A program made the translations under genes and the position numbers. Below the pieces are notes generated by a model, which was not told the origin of the DNA, did not search any database, and was given only the letters and a program-made list of their open reading frames with translations. From contig JAECYW010000007.1 in assembly GCA_023014335.1 (NCBI GenBank), forward strand, positions 2,108,001 through 2,172,000: 64,000 bases of DNA, written 5' to 3'. Shown here in pieces: positions 13,217-24,504 of the stretch (positions within the stretch are counted from its first letter, which is position 1; each line of letters opens with the position of its first letter). Source of the stretch: Galerina marginata (Eukaryota; Basidiomycota; Agaricomycetes; Agaricales; Galerinaceae).

Positions 13217-15081
13217 GGGGTGATCACCTTCTCGCGGACAGCCATTTCAGCCTATTATCAGGTCACGTCACCACTGGTAAACTACTGGTATAGAAAATCA
13301 GTCTGTGATATGCTTCTCCCCAGTGGGCATTTCAGAAGGTTATCACCCCACGTCACCTCTGATAATTCTCACAAGTTCTGGCCACCCTCGGAAGGGGAGG
13401 AATATCACATCTGATACGCTGAGTTTCTGTCATTTTCAGTACTGATCAATGTCTAATCATCATTCTCAGCAATGCCATCGTATCATGGCAAAATAGGTAC
13501 AGGCAGGTGCATATCTATGTTGATAGCGTCATGAATACTTAATGGTGAAACTGGCAGGATCTTGTCATGACTTGGAAATTTGAGCTCACTTGAACACAAC
13601 TGAGGCTGCGTTATAAGAGCTATGGTGAAAACGTGCGGATATTAAGAACTAGGAGGACAACAACAACAATATAGATGCCCCTACGTCGAGCATGGTCCAA
13701 GCAAAGTTCGAAGTTGAACGTTTAACGTTTAACGCCGAACAACTCGAGGCGAATATGTCCCATTTAGGCAACTGTCGGCCAGGTGCACGTGGCGTTATCA
13801 TCCCATTCGATCGCGAAAGGTTGTCCTCTCAGTCATTCTTCTACCATCTCCCAGCAACAAACAGCGCAGGCAGCTACTAGTACTACACCACTTGTGGGAC
13901 GCGCTCAGCTTTCTTCGATCTTCTTGTCTGTTCCCTCAGCGATGCCAAAACCAAGTCCTACTGTGCTTGCAGGAATCACCGAATCAGGATGCCTAGGTCC
14001 CTGCCAATCGTGCCGTAACGACTGTGGAGTTCGAGAACGGCGACGAGAACATACTCCACACCCTTGGAGTTTCAGTCGTCATGCTCCAACTTTGACCCTG
14101 CTGCGCAGCAACCCCAAAAACTTATAAAGGCTGAAGTGATTTCCGCCATGAATTGTCAGTGCCGTCCCCTTTTACTTTCTCCTTGGCCGCCTCTCTTCTC
14201 CTCGGACTTGGGTCAAGTCGGCATCCGGCAACTCTCTGAATATTTGCCTATCGGATAACGCAACCGCACAACATGATATTCCTGCTTTGTCTTGATTTTT
14301 GACGCTCTCATTGACCCCGCCCTCCACCATTGGTTTAGCAACAACCAGAACTCTGATTAGGGCCTTCTCGATTGTAGCATCGTCTGCTAAGCACGGGACT
14401 CGAAATGCAAAGGTGAGATTTTAAACCCATCTACAGGCAGTTTTACTAATCGTAGCGCAGAAGTCCTCTACTTCGCCGATGAGTTGATGACCCCAATTTA
14501 GAAGGTGGTGTGTCATATCTCCCGATGGCAACGACGAGGATTGGTCGAAGCGCGAGGTCAACGATGTGACCGCTTGAAAGAGATCGCAGAGCACACGGAT
14601 CACGAGTTGGACGAGCTTTTTGGGTATGTACTAGAATTGGCCGAGGCGCACGTATACTCTACAGCTTCGTATTTGTAAATTTGTATGAATCATGAAAATA
14701 TTACCCATGCTATTACTTGACCACGGTTCGATTGAGCCATATGCGACCGCAAACCAGCCCGTAAATGATATTTTTTCTGCACAACTGAGGTGGAAATATC
14801 ACCATTCAGCAGCAATATCTTGCTGGTACAAGGTGATCACTCTGACGACTTTTGATCAACCTGGTCAGCGGGTAATACTCCCTGGCCACCAAAACTTTGG
14901 TGAGCCTTCTAGTCAGTATTGGTCATCGTGGTCAGTACTGAAAGTAGACGCCACACACGTCAGGGTGCCAATACGATATAAATGATTACTGAACCATGTC
15001 TGCCCCCCGAAAAGGTGACGCACTGATATGGGTTGATCTCGTCAGGTCTCCGCATTTATGCCAATCTCGATTTTCCCGACA
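13161..15081. mobile_element. 1.9-kb TIR element inserted in the aspartic protease gene
   Basis: The left end reads TGTCGGAAAAATCGAAA. The right end, read on the minus strand, starts TGTCGGGAAAATCGAGA. About 21 of the first 25 positions match, making an imperfect terminal inverted repeat. The dinucleotide CA stands on both sides (13159-13160 and 15082-15083); removing the element plus one CA restores an open protease frame. Inside are only short broken frames and scattered repeats of a GGTGATCAC-like word, so it is probably non-autonomous. A 2-bp duplication other than TA does not fit the common fungal superfamilies I know, so I leave the family open. Confidence 0.8.
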
Positions 15082-15083
15082 CA

Positions 15084-15184
15084 ACGGATTTGCTTTCCTC
15101 GAACGCTTTTATTCCGTCTTTGACACTGAAAACCAGCGTGTTGGCTTTGCCACCACCCACTACACTTACGCCACCTTCAATTAA
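15084..15184 (+). pseudogene. Displaced C-terminal exon piece of the aspartic protease
   Basis: It encodes NGFAFLERFYSVFDTENQRV followed by GFATTHYTYATFN and a TAA. This is the conserved end of polyporopepsin-type proteases and fits exactly onto the open frame that stops at 13159. It is separated from the rest of the gene by the 13161-15081 element. Confidence 0.88.
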
Positions 15185-15845
15185 CGATGCTGTGCGATAG
15201 TGTATTGGGGTAAATATCGTCAAAGCCATGAAATATCCAGTGTCAGCGTCCAATATATTTGTTACTAATTTTCCACTCAAACCGTTTCCTGCGTGGAACC
15301 GATATCGGCACCAGCCCATGAAGCGTGAGTACTACCGAGTATCAGTGAAAACGGAAGTAACATGTAGATTAGCAAAGAGCGCCTCTGATGATCAAACACA
15401 GAGATTTAAGCTAGACGCCGCTTAGTTATACGCACAGGAGGACGCCCAGATATCTCTCGCAAATTGAGAGGCTACCGAAGAATTATGAGCCTCTCGTTGT
15501 CATAAAAAAGAGGGTGCCACGGATAGCCTAAAACATTCTTTCGTCCTTGCTCTTAGAACACAAGTTGCAGATGATAGAGGAAAGGACATGGCAGCTTACT
15601 GTACGGTCGTTCCTTTTGGTTGGCGTAATATCCTTTTATCGCTTGTGAGGGTTCGATTGGTGGAACCGTGCTTCACACTGTATCCCAGCGTTATACCTCT
15701 AATCACCCATACCCTGCCATATATATATTTTTTAACGTAGAGTGGAATCAAAAAGTCTGTCTTTAGTTGAACATGTACATGATTGACATCGGACGAATTG
15801 CGGCAGCATTTCTTTTCTTAACTCGTCAGAATACGACGATCATGC
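15185..15845. other. Intergenic stretch between convergent gene ends
   Basis: I see no gene here. It should hold the original 3' flank of the protease gene and the 3' UTR of the alcohol dehydrogenase on the other strand. Confidence 0.5.
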
Positions 15846-17526
15846 CTAGAAACGGATTACAACTCTTCCTGCAATTTTCCCCGCCTCCATATTCTCGAGT
15901 ACACTGTAAATAGTCGTTAACGATATGTGGAAGCAAACTAGTAATCGACTCGCCCATTAAGATCATCGAGGGTTTTCACTTCGTGCTGACATTTAACCTT
16001 GCCCAGAGCTGCCATTCTAAGAGCTTCCGTAATATCTTGCTGATTTCTGTCAAAAGTGCTTATTAGCAAGCGTACAGTAGTCAGAGGCATATGAAAAACG
16101 ACCTACCCAATGGACGATCCCACAATGGTTAACGACTGATATGACGGGATTGGCATGAGCATCAACGGGGTACCGTATTGGCGGTCACAGAAAACGTACT
16201 TTAGCGATGAAGAGCGAGAGCGGCACATTTAATTGAGCTGATCCACCTGGGAGGCCAAGACAGACCAAGGTTCCTTTAGCTCTGAGATACATAAGAGCCT
16301 GGTTGTAGGGTTTGGCCTAAAATCGAGGGGCGATTGTTGTAATTGTAAAGTATGGAATTCCAAATAAAGAGAGAAACCTACGTCTCCAGCAACAATGATA
16401 GCAGCCTCAGGACCTGCACCATCCGCAGCTGTTTTCACGTCGTTTATAACATCGGCACTTTCCCTAAAGTCGATCCATTTCTCTGCGCCGAGTTGGAGGC
16501 ACAACTTTTTCTTAGCTTCTCCGGTATCTGAGCAAGGCACATTGCCGCACATCTTGTCAAGGGAATCAATCGGTCATAGAGTTGGATAACACACCAATGG
16601 CCAATACCCGGAGACCCATCGCTACTGCATATTGAATAGCTAAGAAAAGACCGGAATCAGTTCTGAATATAGTGCGGGGTGGTGATACATTTACCGAGAT
16701 GTCCAAGACCCCCGCCTGCGCCAGATATTGCTACCCACTGCCCTACCGTCAAGTTGGTTTGTTTGAGCGCTTTATAAACTGTCAATCCCTAAAGTGCGAT
16801 CAGTGAGTGTTATAGGAAGGTTATATTAAGACTCACGGCGCATAAAATTGGCGTCGCAGAAGCACCGTCGAGTTCTTCGGGAATGCGAGTAACGTAGTTG
16901 ACAAAAGAGACCTATGTGTTTTGTATCTCATAGAGTCAAAGACAGTTAAATGTTTGCCCGACGTCACGTACCACATATTCTTGGAAGGTACCGTCGATCT
17001 TGAATCCGTGGGTGGTTTGGAAGCTGAGTGGGCAGGCTGGATTAATGGACACGACGGTTAATATTTCAATGAAGGGGACTCGATGTGGCAAGGAGTCACT
17101 TACAAGAATCATGCCCTTTCCAGCACATCTCGCATCTGGTGAACAGAGTAATTGGTAAGCTAGTAGCGGCTGAGGATTTGATGAAATTTGCACGTACTTT
17201 CCACACACATTTCCAATCCATTTCACACCGACTCTGTCTCCTATCTGAACGTGGCCCGCACTGTGCTCTCCAATGGCTACAACTCGACCAATGCCTTCAT
17301 GGCCACCTACTAGGGGAATTAGTGCCTTGGTCTGCCAGTCGGCATTGCGTATGTGCAGATCCGAGTGGCAAACGCCAGAATATTCGAGTTTAACCAGGCA
17401 TTCGCCAGGAGCAAGTTCGGAGGGTTGTTTAACTGGGTGGTCGGTCCTTATAGCATATGGGGCGCCGAAGTTCTCAATGACGGCGGCTCTTTGAGTCTTC
17501 GGAATGGTTGGGGCACTAGATGACAT
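15846..17526 (-). CDS. Zinc-dependent alcohol dehydrogenase (ADH1 type)
   Basis: Cytosolic medium-chain dehydrogenase that interconverts alcohols and aldehydes or ketones with NAD(P). From the start: [20 protein letters not shown], catalytic zinc region [12 protein letters not shown] and [13 protein letters not shown], structural zinc cluster with four cysteines ([15 protein letters not shown]), the nucleotide-binding GAGGGLGHL, and the C-terminal [12 protein letters not shown]. All exons read open on the minus strand: from 17526, then near 17130, 17040-16970, 16910-16840, 16790-16695, 16640-16595, 16530-16380, a block ending near 16203, 16160-16107, 16050-15954 and 15903-15846. The last intron (15904-15953) uses a GC donor. 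It looks intact. Its tandem neighbour is a Baeyer-Villiger-like monooxygenase, which suggests linked alcohol and ketone oxidation. Confidence 0.92.
15904..15953 (-). other. GC-AG intron in the alcohol dehydrogenase gene
   Basis: On the minus strand the exon ends CTT AAT GG and the intron opens GCGAGT, closing TTTACAG before T GTA CTC GAG. The joined reading [20 protein letters not shown] matches the family; the nearest GT would shift the frame. Confidence 0.7.
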
Positions 17527-18055
17527 CGAAATAGAAGATATGGATGGTTTCAGAACGTTTCAGAATCAAGTTATGCAGCTTTGTATTTTGTAAGGGCGAA
17601 ATAAACATGCTCTAAATCTCCGGAATTCAGAGATTCCCGGATTATGACCTCAATAACCGCCAAGAGGCCAGAATAGAATCGAGGTAGGTCGAGGTGAGTA
17701 AGTAAAGTGTTCATGTGAGCTATGCGTGGATGTCAAGACGGATGGTGTACAACCGGAGACAAGGTCGTGGCGTCGTTGCAAATTTCGACTGACGTAAGCT
17801 GTTCAGGTGCCCAATTGACCTTCCCTATCCCTTTCAGCGGCTTGGAAAGAAAAAGAAACCTATTTGGGAGAAATTTTACCAGATTTGCGCAGTATCAAAT
17901 CAGTATCAAAGGAAATTAATTCATCATTTCGCATTGCATGTTTGAATGGGAGCGAGTTGGGGACGAGCGCGATGTTACGGATGATTCAATAGGGATGACT
18001 GATGACGCTCATGTCCTTGCGAAAAATACTATGTAATAGCTTTTTAATAATTGTT
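17527..18055. other. Short intergenic region
   Basis: Upstream region of the alcohol dehydrogenase and 3' flank of the monooxygenase, both on the minus strand. No coding signal noticed. Confidence 0.45.
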
Positions 18056-20463
18056 CTACGTAAGTCCCATGCTTGTATTCCTGAAGGCTGGCAACCAGTG
18101 CACTCCCACGAATAGAGCACCGAGGACAATTGAGATCTGCATAGCCCACCGCCAGAATCTCTGTGAAAATATCTCCCCTGACAGCCAGGAATCCGCGCCG
18201 ACGCCAGAGTAATGCTCCCAGTTTGGTTTGCGAAGCCACAGCCAGAAGGTGATGCCAGCTCTAAAATAGAATTCCATGAACCGCTATTTTTAACTCCCAG
18301 GAGAAACACTTACTGAGGGAAAGCATTCGTAACTTTACCATCTCCTCCTACGCGATACCAGGATACGCATTGCGAAAAGACAGACCTATCTAGGGAAGAG
18401 TGGATCTTCTTGTTGTAGGCATCTGTCGCAGCGGGGTCGACCTCTAAAGCCAAAACTTTGCCTTCGAGGATCGGTTTTATAACTTGCAGGATATAGTCTA
18501 TCTGTCGACGCAGCAAAAATTTTCAGAAATGAATCAGAAAACGGGATGAAGACGCACCTGAACTTCATTTGTGAAGATGATTGAGGTATGGCCGGTCGCG
18601 GTATTCGGCCCTAAGACAAGAAATCAGCTACCGAAAAGCAACTACGGAAAGCTGAACGAACCGAACACCATGAAGAAATTTGGGAAATCAGGAACTGCGG
18701 TACCAAGGTATGCCTTTGGGCCATGCTCTTTTTCGTAATACTCTTGAATGGTTTGAGTTTTTCCCCGAATAGGCAGGGGATAGTGGTCCTGAATATCACT
18801 GAGTAAGCCAATTGCAAGCGTCTTGTATGATTGTGCCAAGGTACTTACAGCGGCAAAACCAGTCGCAAAGATTATCACATCCAATGGTACATGTTCGCCT
18901 AAACCGCGCGTACAAATTAGCCGTCGTTTGAAAGGGTCTGAAAGATAAAATCATGCCTGTCTTGGTTAGTATTCCATCTTCAATTATCCTATCAATCCCG
19001 TCCCAGTTTAGTTCGAGATTAGGCCGATGAAGTGCTTCCAGATAACCGGTGTCGAAAATAATTCGCTTACAGCCAGGAGCTAGTCGAAGGTCAGAGTCAG
19101 ATAGGAAGAAGACGGGCTTGGACGGGCGTACGGAAGGTCGGTATTAATTTGTTTTGGTACTCCTTAGGAGCGGTGTACGTTATGTACGTGCTTAACAGCT
19201 ACGGGTAAAATCAGCCTGCGCTCACTTCCTTATTTTAATCCCACTTACCGCCGTCAGTATTGACCGAGGAACCAGATTTGCAAAAATCATTGTATAAGCC
19301 AGCTCCAGCTAGAGCAGGACATTATTATCATTATGTAAATTGCTAGAAAATGGAGGACTCACTCTCAGAAATACACTCCACCGATGAAGGCGCATCATGA
19401 ATGGCACGTTGCGAAGAAGCCACCGCTTGGATGACGAATGTACTTTGCGCATCTAGCGTGGAATGAGCAGTGCCAATGGTGACAGCTTGTAAGTTTAACG
19501 CCTACATTTGGCAGAAACCAGTTAGGGCTTCGACAGAAATGAGTCACTTGAACTCTTGGGTCCTCCGTTATACGCGGCACGAACTGCGTTCTATGAAGAA
19601 AAATGAGTCAAGGAGCTCCAAATTACGCAGAATGAATGCTAAACGAGATACGTACGCAGACGCACCATTGCCTATAACTCCGACCCGCTTTCCCGTCAAT
19701 TCAACAGCCTTGTCCCAGCGCGCAGAATGGAAGACATCGCCTTTAAACAGCTCCAGCCCAGGAATTTTCGCGTACCTCGGTGTCTCCAAAACTCCGATAG
19801 CCGAAATGACGATATGGGCAGTCGATGTTCTTAGCTTTCCTGTCGAGATATCTTCAGTCACAATACGGTACTGGTTGACTGCGCTGTCCCATTCGGCAGA
19901 GACGACTTTGCAGTTGAAGGATATGTGAGGGTAAAGATCGTATTTCTTCGCGAGATACACCCAGTACTCGAGAATGTCTTTTTGGTACCCATGCGATTCC
20001 TTCCAGTCGTAGAGGTCGGTGGAAAGCGAGTAGAAAGCCATAGGAACATCGGATGAGCATCCCTGGACGACAAAATCAATTCATTTGTTGCCTTTATCTG
20101 GGAGAGAGCCCTACTGGATAGACATTATCCTGTTAGAGCAGAAAGTTAACATGTATTTTCCGAGTGTAAATGTTCGACTTACCCGCCATGTTCCTCCGAC
20201 CTCGGGACCCTTCTCATAGACCTAATTGCAAAGAGGGAACTTGTCTAACGTTTAGCACAAATCCCGACGAGTTACGCACGGTGAAGTTGTCAAACCCTAG
20301 TTGGCGCTTTAATGCAATTGCGGAAGATAGTCCACCAGGCCTACAATAGAAGGTAATCAGAAAAAACCGCTGGCAGGTGGCTGGGATCTTACCCAGCGCC
20401 AATTATGACGACTCTCGGCTTTTCATCTATGTAGGTCCGCGAAAGCGGGGCTGGATGCTTCAT
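18056..20463 (-). CDS. Baeyer-Villiger-type flavin monooxygenase with C-terminal membrane segment
   Basis: FAD- and NADPH-dependent class B monooxygenase that would insert oxygen into a ketone or related substrate. Seen: FAD Rossmann motif [24 protein letters not shown], the Baeyer-Villiger fingerprint [12 protein letters not shown] (F-x-G-x3-H-x3-W-D), the NADPH Rossmann motif [12 protein letters not shown], the family VIIFATGFA, and [18 protein letters not shown] near the end. The last exon carries a hydrophobic segment ([16 protein letters not shown]), suggesting attachment to a membrane. Start chosen at [20 protein letters not shown] (20463). About a dozen introns, all GT-AG and in frame by my reading; I see no lesion. 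It lies in tandem 530 bases upstream of the alcohol dehydrogenase. Confidence 0.9.
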
Positions 20464-22083
20464 TGGATCGCCGGGATGGAGGAAAAGTTAGGAAAAGAGG
20501 CAAGAGGTGAGAGGCTCCAAAGATATTTGCAGGTTCTTGACGCGTGTTATTTATCGGAAATCGACGGGCATCGTACCCAGGTCAGTCTAAAGCTTTTTCA
20601 CGCTAAATAAGGTTGCCGAGAGCGAGGCTAGCAAAGATTGTCACAGCCAGAACACTCCCATCTAGTCATCTTCGCGTGACGAACCACGACGGACCTCTAC
20701 TGCGTTCGGATCTGCAAAATTGTTCGAATCAAAGTGATCCTCGGTTCTTTTTGTGCTCTTGGCGATATCTCAATATGTAACTCGAGACAGTTGATGGGAT
20801 ATCACTGTGAATTATTTAGTATCTGATCTGAATCATCCTGTACATAGCTCGTACCAAAATACCGTGAGCGAAGCATGCAGGTAATTGTGATGATAGTATC
20901 TAACGATTCCCACCAGAAATCTTTAAACAGTTGCTCATTTCGCATGGCATAACCTGTTTATAATACACTCGATATTCTCCGGCGTCCTGTAGCCCAAGTT
21001 GTGGCGAGGAGCGGTGTAACCTCGCCATTAGAAAATGAGCTCATCAAGAAGAAGCGAGGATGACCAATTGCCGTTGTGCTTTGGAAATGAAATTCAACCG
21101 ACTTCCATATTGCCAACTTTGACGGTCACTTTAAATGGGAATGGTGATATAGTCGTGGCGTCTGTGATAGGGGGCACCACAGCCCGCCCTTTTTCGGACG
21201 ACGTATATGTTATCATTGTATGGATCGTTTTCGTTAGTGTTGATGCAAGACTTGCATGAAATTTTTGACGATCTTTGATAGTATATTAGTTCCACGAGAT
21301 GCCACGCTGCAGAACCAGCTAACAATTCTCACCTAGGTCCGTCTTCGGTTGACGCAGTTCGGCATTTATTACCCTAGGTGAGAGTTCAGTGTTGGGAAAT
21401 GCCGCAAGCATAGGCAACAAGAAACGTGCCATTGCTCCCATGGAACTTCTTCTTCGCCAATCGAAAACCAGCTTTTCTTCACTTTCTTTTCGGCAATGGT
21501 GATGATGATCTGTTCATTGCTCACGGTCAAACAGGAGCGCGAGATTGAGGATATCCACTCACTTGTCCTCTTTTACTGGCACCACCCTCAATTCCTTTCC
21601 AGAATGTATCCACCTTTTCGTACACGAGTCGTTCAGTTTCAGGATCAGATACGCCAGGCTGTACCGATGGACCGATAAGCCTCTACAGATTTTCACGCTG
21701 CTTCAACATACCATCGTCACATCGAGCACTTCAAACGTTTGCGGTTTTATTGTTCCGAAAAGGCGGTGGAATAAGATGGAGTGGAGAACTCCATGGAGCG
21801 CGTCTTTCATGGTCAGACGATCCAATATCTATGAAGCAATAAATCGATTGGCAAAATGTAGCCTACACTGTGAAATAAGCTGACCAGGTCCACTGTTATT
21901 GTCGGAAGCACGGCATTATTCATTTTCTGCTCTAATTTCAACCAGAGCCTTGAGAAGGTTGAAGAAAAAAGAAAGATTGCCCATCGCAGTGTGAGCCAGG
22001 ATTCAGAAAAATCCCAGGACCAACCCTAACCTCACGTCGTCCTTGCGCTCCAATGATGACCCATTGCCAATCACACAACTGCC
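20464..22083. other. Gene-free region between divergent genes
   Basis: About 1.6 kb between the monooxygenase (-) and the J-domain gene (+). The open frames at 21035-21259 and 21545-21883 have no recognisable motifs and no partner exons. It probably holds both promoters. Confidence 0.45.
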
Positions 22084-22870
22084 ATGTCCTGCGCGAAATC
22101 TCTATTCTTCAGAGCTAGAAACAGGACTTTTTCAACAACATGCATCAGGAAGACACATTATGAAACTTTAGGTCTGTCAGAGGAGGCCTCGAAATCCCAA
22201 ATTAAGGTGAGAACCACTAGCTGATGACCATTATTCTCTAAATCTAACTTTTCAAGTCTGCAGTCGCATTTCTACAAGGTGACAGTTTTCATCTGCTTCT
22301 CTCAGTATATTTCTAAGACTTTATATTTAGTTAAGCAAGCTGCATCACCCAGATGTCTCCAAAGACCCAAAGTCTCGAGCGTTGTTCCAAAAAGCAACCG
22401 AAGCATATTCAGTGTTGAGCAACGACCGAGAGCGGTGCGTGACAGCAATATTTTACTGTCGTGAAGCCATTTTCTGACGCAACTACAGGCGTGCCTATGA
22501 TCGCAGTCTTCTGCATCGTGGCCCACCACGCTCTACTCACCAACCGTACCATCCACGCGCTCCTTCGGCGAAAGCTGCTCGAGCAACTTACGCTTGGGAA
22601 TCCAAACCAAGAGGATCTCCAAAAGAGTCTCCTTTTGAGTATACCTATACGCCATCTGGGTCCCGCTTCAATCCCTCGTCGTCACCTGGCCAAGGGCAAC
22701 CTTTTACGCGTCCATCTCATATCGACATTTTGACGGGCTCACGGCGCAGAGCCGAGAATAAGCAGCAAGAGTTGGATAAAATCCGCCACCAAATAGCATT
22801 CATTAGGCCAATCCAGGTAGCCGGTGTAATTTTAGTGGGTGTTGTTGTCATGTTTGGGTTTGGTCGATAG
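22084..22870 (+). CDS. J-domain (DnaJ-like) protein with C-terminal membrane anchor
   Basis: A 207-residue co-chaperone. Basic, hydroxylated start [20 protein letters not shown] looks like a mitochondrial presequence. The J-domain follows directly: [38 protein letters not shown] with the HPD triad that stimulates Hsp70, and [18 protein letters not shown] Ser/Pro-rich linker leads to a single hydrophobic helix [17 protein letters not shown] at the very end. Exons 22084-22206, 22264-22278 (only 15 nt), 22331-22434 and 22489-22870. A mitochondrial membrane location is inferred. No obvious functional link to its neighbours. Confidence 0.88.
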
Positions 22871-24504
22871 TGTAGGTGAATGATAATGGACTTGTCGGGG
22901 GTTACTCTGGGATGGCGATGTCTGCGAGCAAACCAAGGTCATGTAGGAGCTGTCCTTCCTGTCCATGTTGAGTTCCAACTGTTTGTTACCTTTGTTCTCC
23001 GTAAACTTTGGCCGATACTGATACCCGTTTCTTTTAGCCTTGGTGCAAGGTGCCAAGAAGAGGCTTAAAGGCTGCCCCTAGCTGTCTCTGAAACATCACT
23101 TACATATACCGTGTTGTTTGAGCGACTGAAGGTATGTCTAGATGAAAACGGAATTCAGTTTGATTTATCGGTTATTTGCAGGTCTGACGGCTGCAGGAGT
23201 TTGTGTCTAAGCCCCCTGTTCAAAGTACTAATCACAGACCAGCCGATATTTCCCCTTGCTACATACATCTCGCCTGCCAATCGTGAAGTAGTACAAGATA
23301 GAGTTACGGGATTGGGCCAAAGGTGCACAGAGCTCCGAACTTTGCCGAACTCAAAACATTTCTCCTGGTCTTAGCCGCACCAAATATCGAACACTTCTGT
23401 CCGGGTTTGCCCATTCTGCAACAACTTTGGATGACATAGAACTTCCGAAGATTTGGTAGTCAAGGATTGAGGCCTGTCGAAACGTCCCAACTTTTAGCAA
23501 GGTTACCTTGATGTTCAAAATTAATTCGTCTATTATTACTGATCCATCATCCAAGGCAGCGGGCGAGCTTCGGGAATCATTTCATTCCGCAGCTTACATA
23601 CACTGTCATTCAGCTGTCCGCTGCATCGGGATCCAGTCGAAAGCCTTCCACTGGGCATGGTCATAAGTACGGACTGTCCAATGTGCCTCTACTGTTGCGC
23701 GCCTGTCCATGACGGATCCGGAGCAACAGGTGCCGCCGCGTCGAGACTTTTGTCGAATTCACAAAGTACCTAGCACACGGCCCGATGGTCTTCTAAATGC
23801 AACTACAATCCTCAAATGAAATCAGCTCCCAATGACAACGTGCTCGAATTCTGACTCCTTATATCTTGTGCGGGGATTCCGCGCCACGAAGTCAACTGCG
23901 CAACTTTTGACGTTTCGCTTCTGGGGCGATCTGTGCTCTAGCACCTACAACTGATTTCGCTTACTTGTGTGAGTTACTTTTATCCAGTGATGGAAGACGC
24001 CCTCACGTCAGTCATACTAGTATTATCAACCCATGATCATGGTTCTGATTAATTGCGCAGCTGCACAGAAAAGGCTTCAAGCTCACCAGGCTGACAAGAG
24101 CTTCTGCTCCTGCGGATTGAAGGAGTACTGATACACCCATATACGGCGCTGGGCTAACCATCACTGAGCGCCTGATAATCTTTCTACACAAAAGTCCTAA
24201 CTGGTGAGCACCTTGTGATCAGATGCAAATAAGGTTCATACCCTCATATGCCAGAATACCTTTCCTCCATGAAAACGAGGCGGATGTGATCCACCTCCCT
24301 CTCACGATTAATATTATCGTAGGGGCGAGACCCTTATCTCTCCCCACACATGACAGCACGGCACAGCTTTCGTTCATCTATATAAACCTGTTCCCCCAGG
24401 TTTCGCTTCCTCAATCCTACCACCCACTTCTAGGAGCTGGTTGATTGTTTTCACCCTTTTTTTACCTGTTTTTTTTTCTTCTCTGTTGCTGAAATCTACA
24501 AGAC
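22871..24504. other. Gene-free region upstream of Argonaute
   Basis: No coherent gene found. The short frame at 23111-23374 has no partner. A TATATAAA at 24379-24386, about 120 bases before the Argonaute ATG, is a likely core promoter, followed by a pyrimidine-rich leader. Confidence 0.45.
24379..24386 (+). promoter_or_regulatory. TATA-like box of the Argonaute gene
   Basis: TATATAAA about 120 bases upstream of ATG 24505, followed by C/T-rich sequence as is common at basidiomycete transcription starts. Confidence 0.45.

Noticed and set aside
13692..14258. Frames inside the TIR element as a transposase
   Set aside because: Too short and broken; no DDE/D pattern or zinc-binding motif visible.
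21035..21883. Short plus-strand frames upstream of the J-domain gene
   Set aside because: No motif, no plausible splice linkage to one another or to the J-domain gene.
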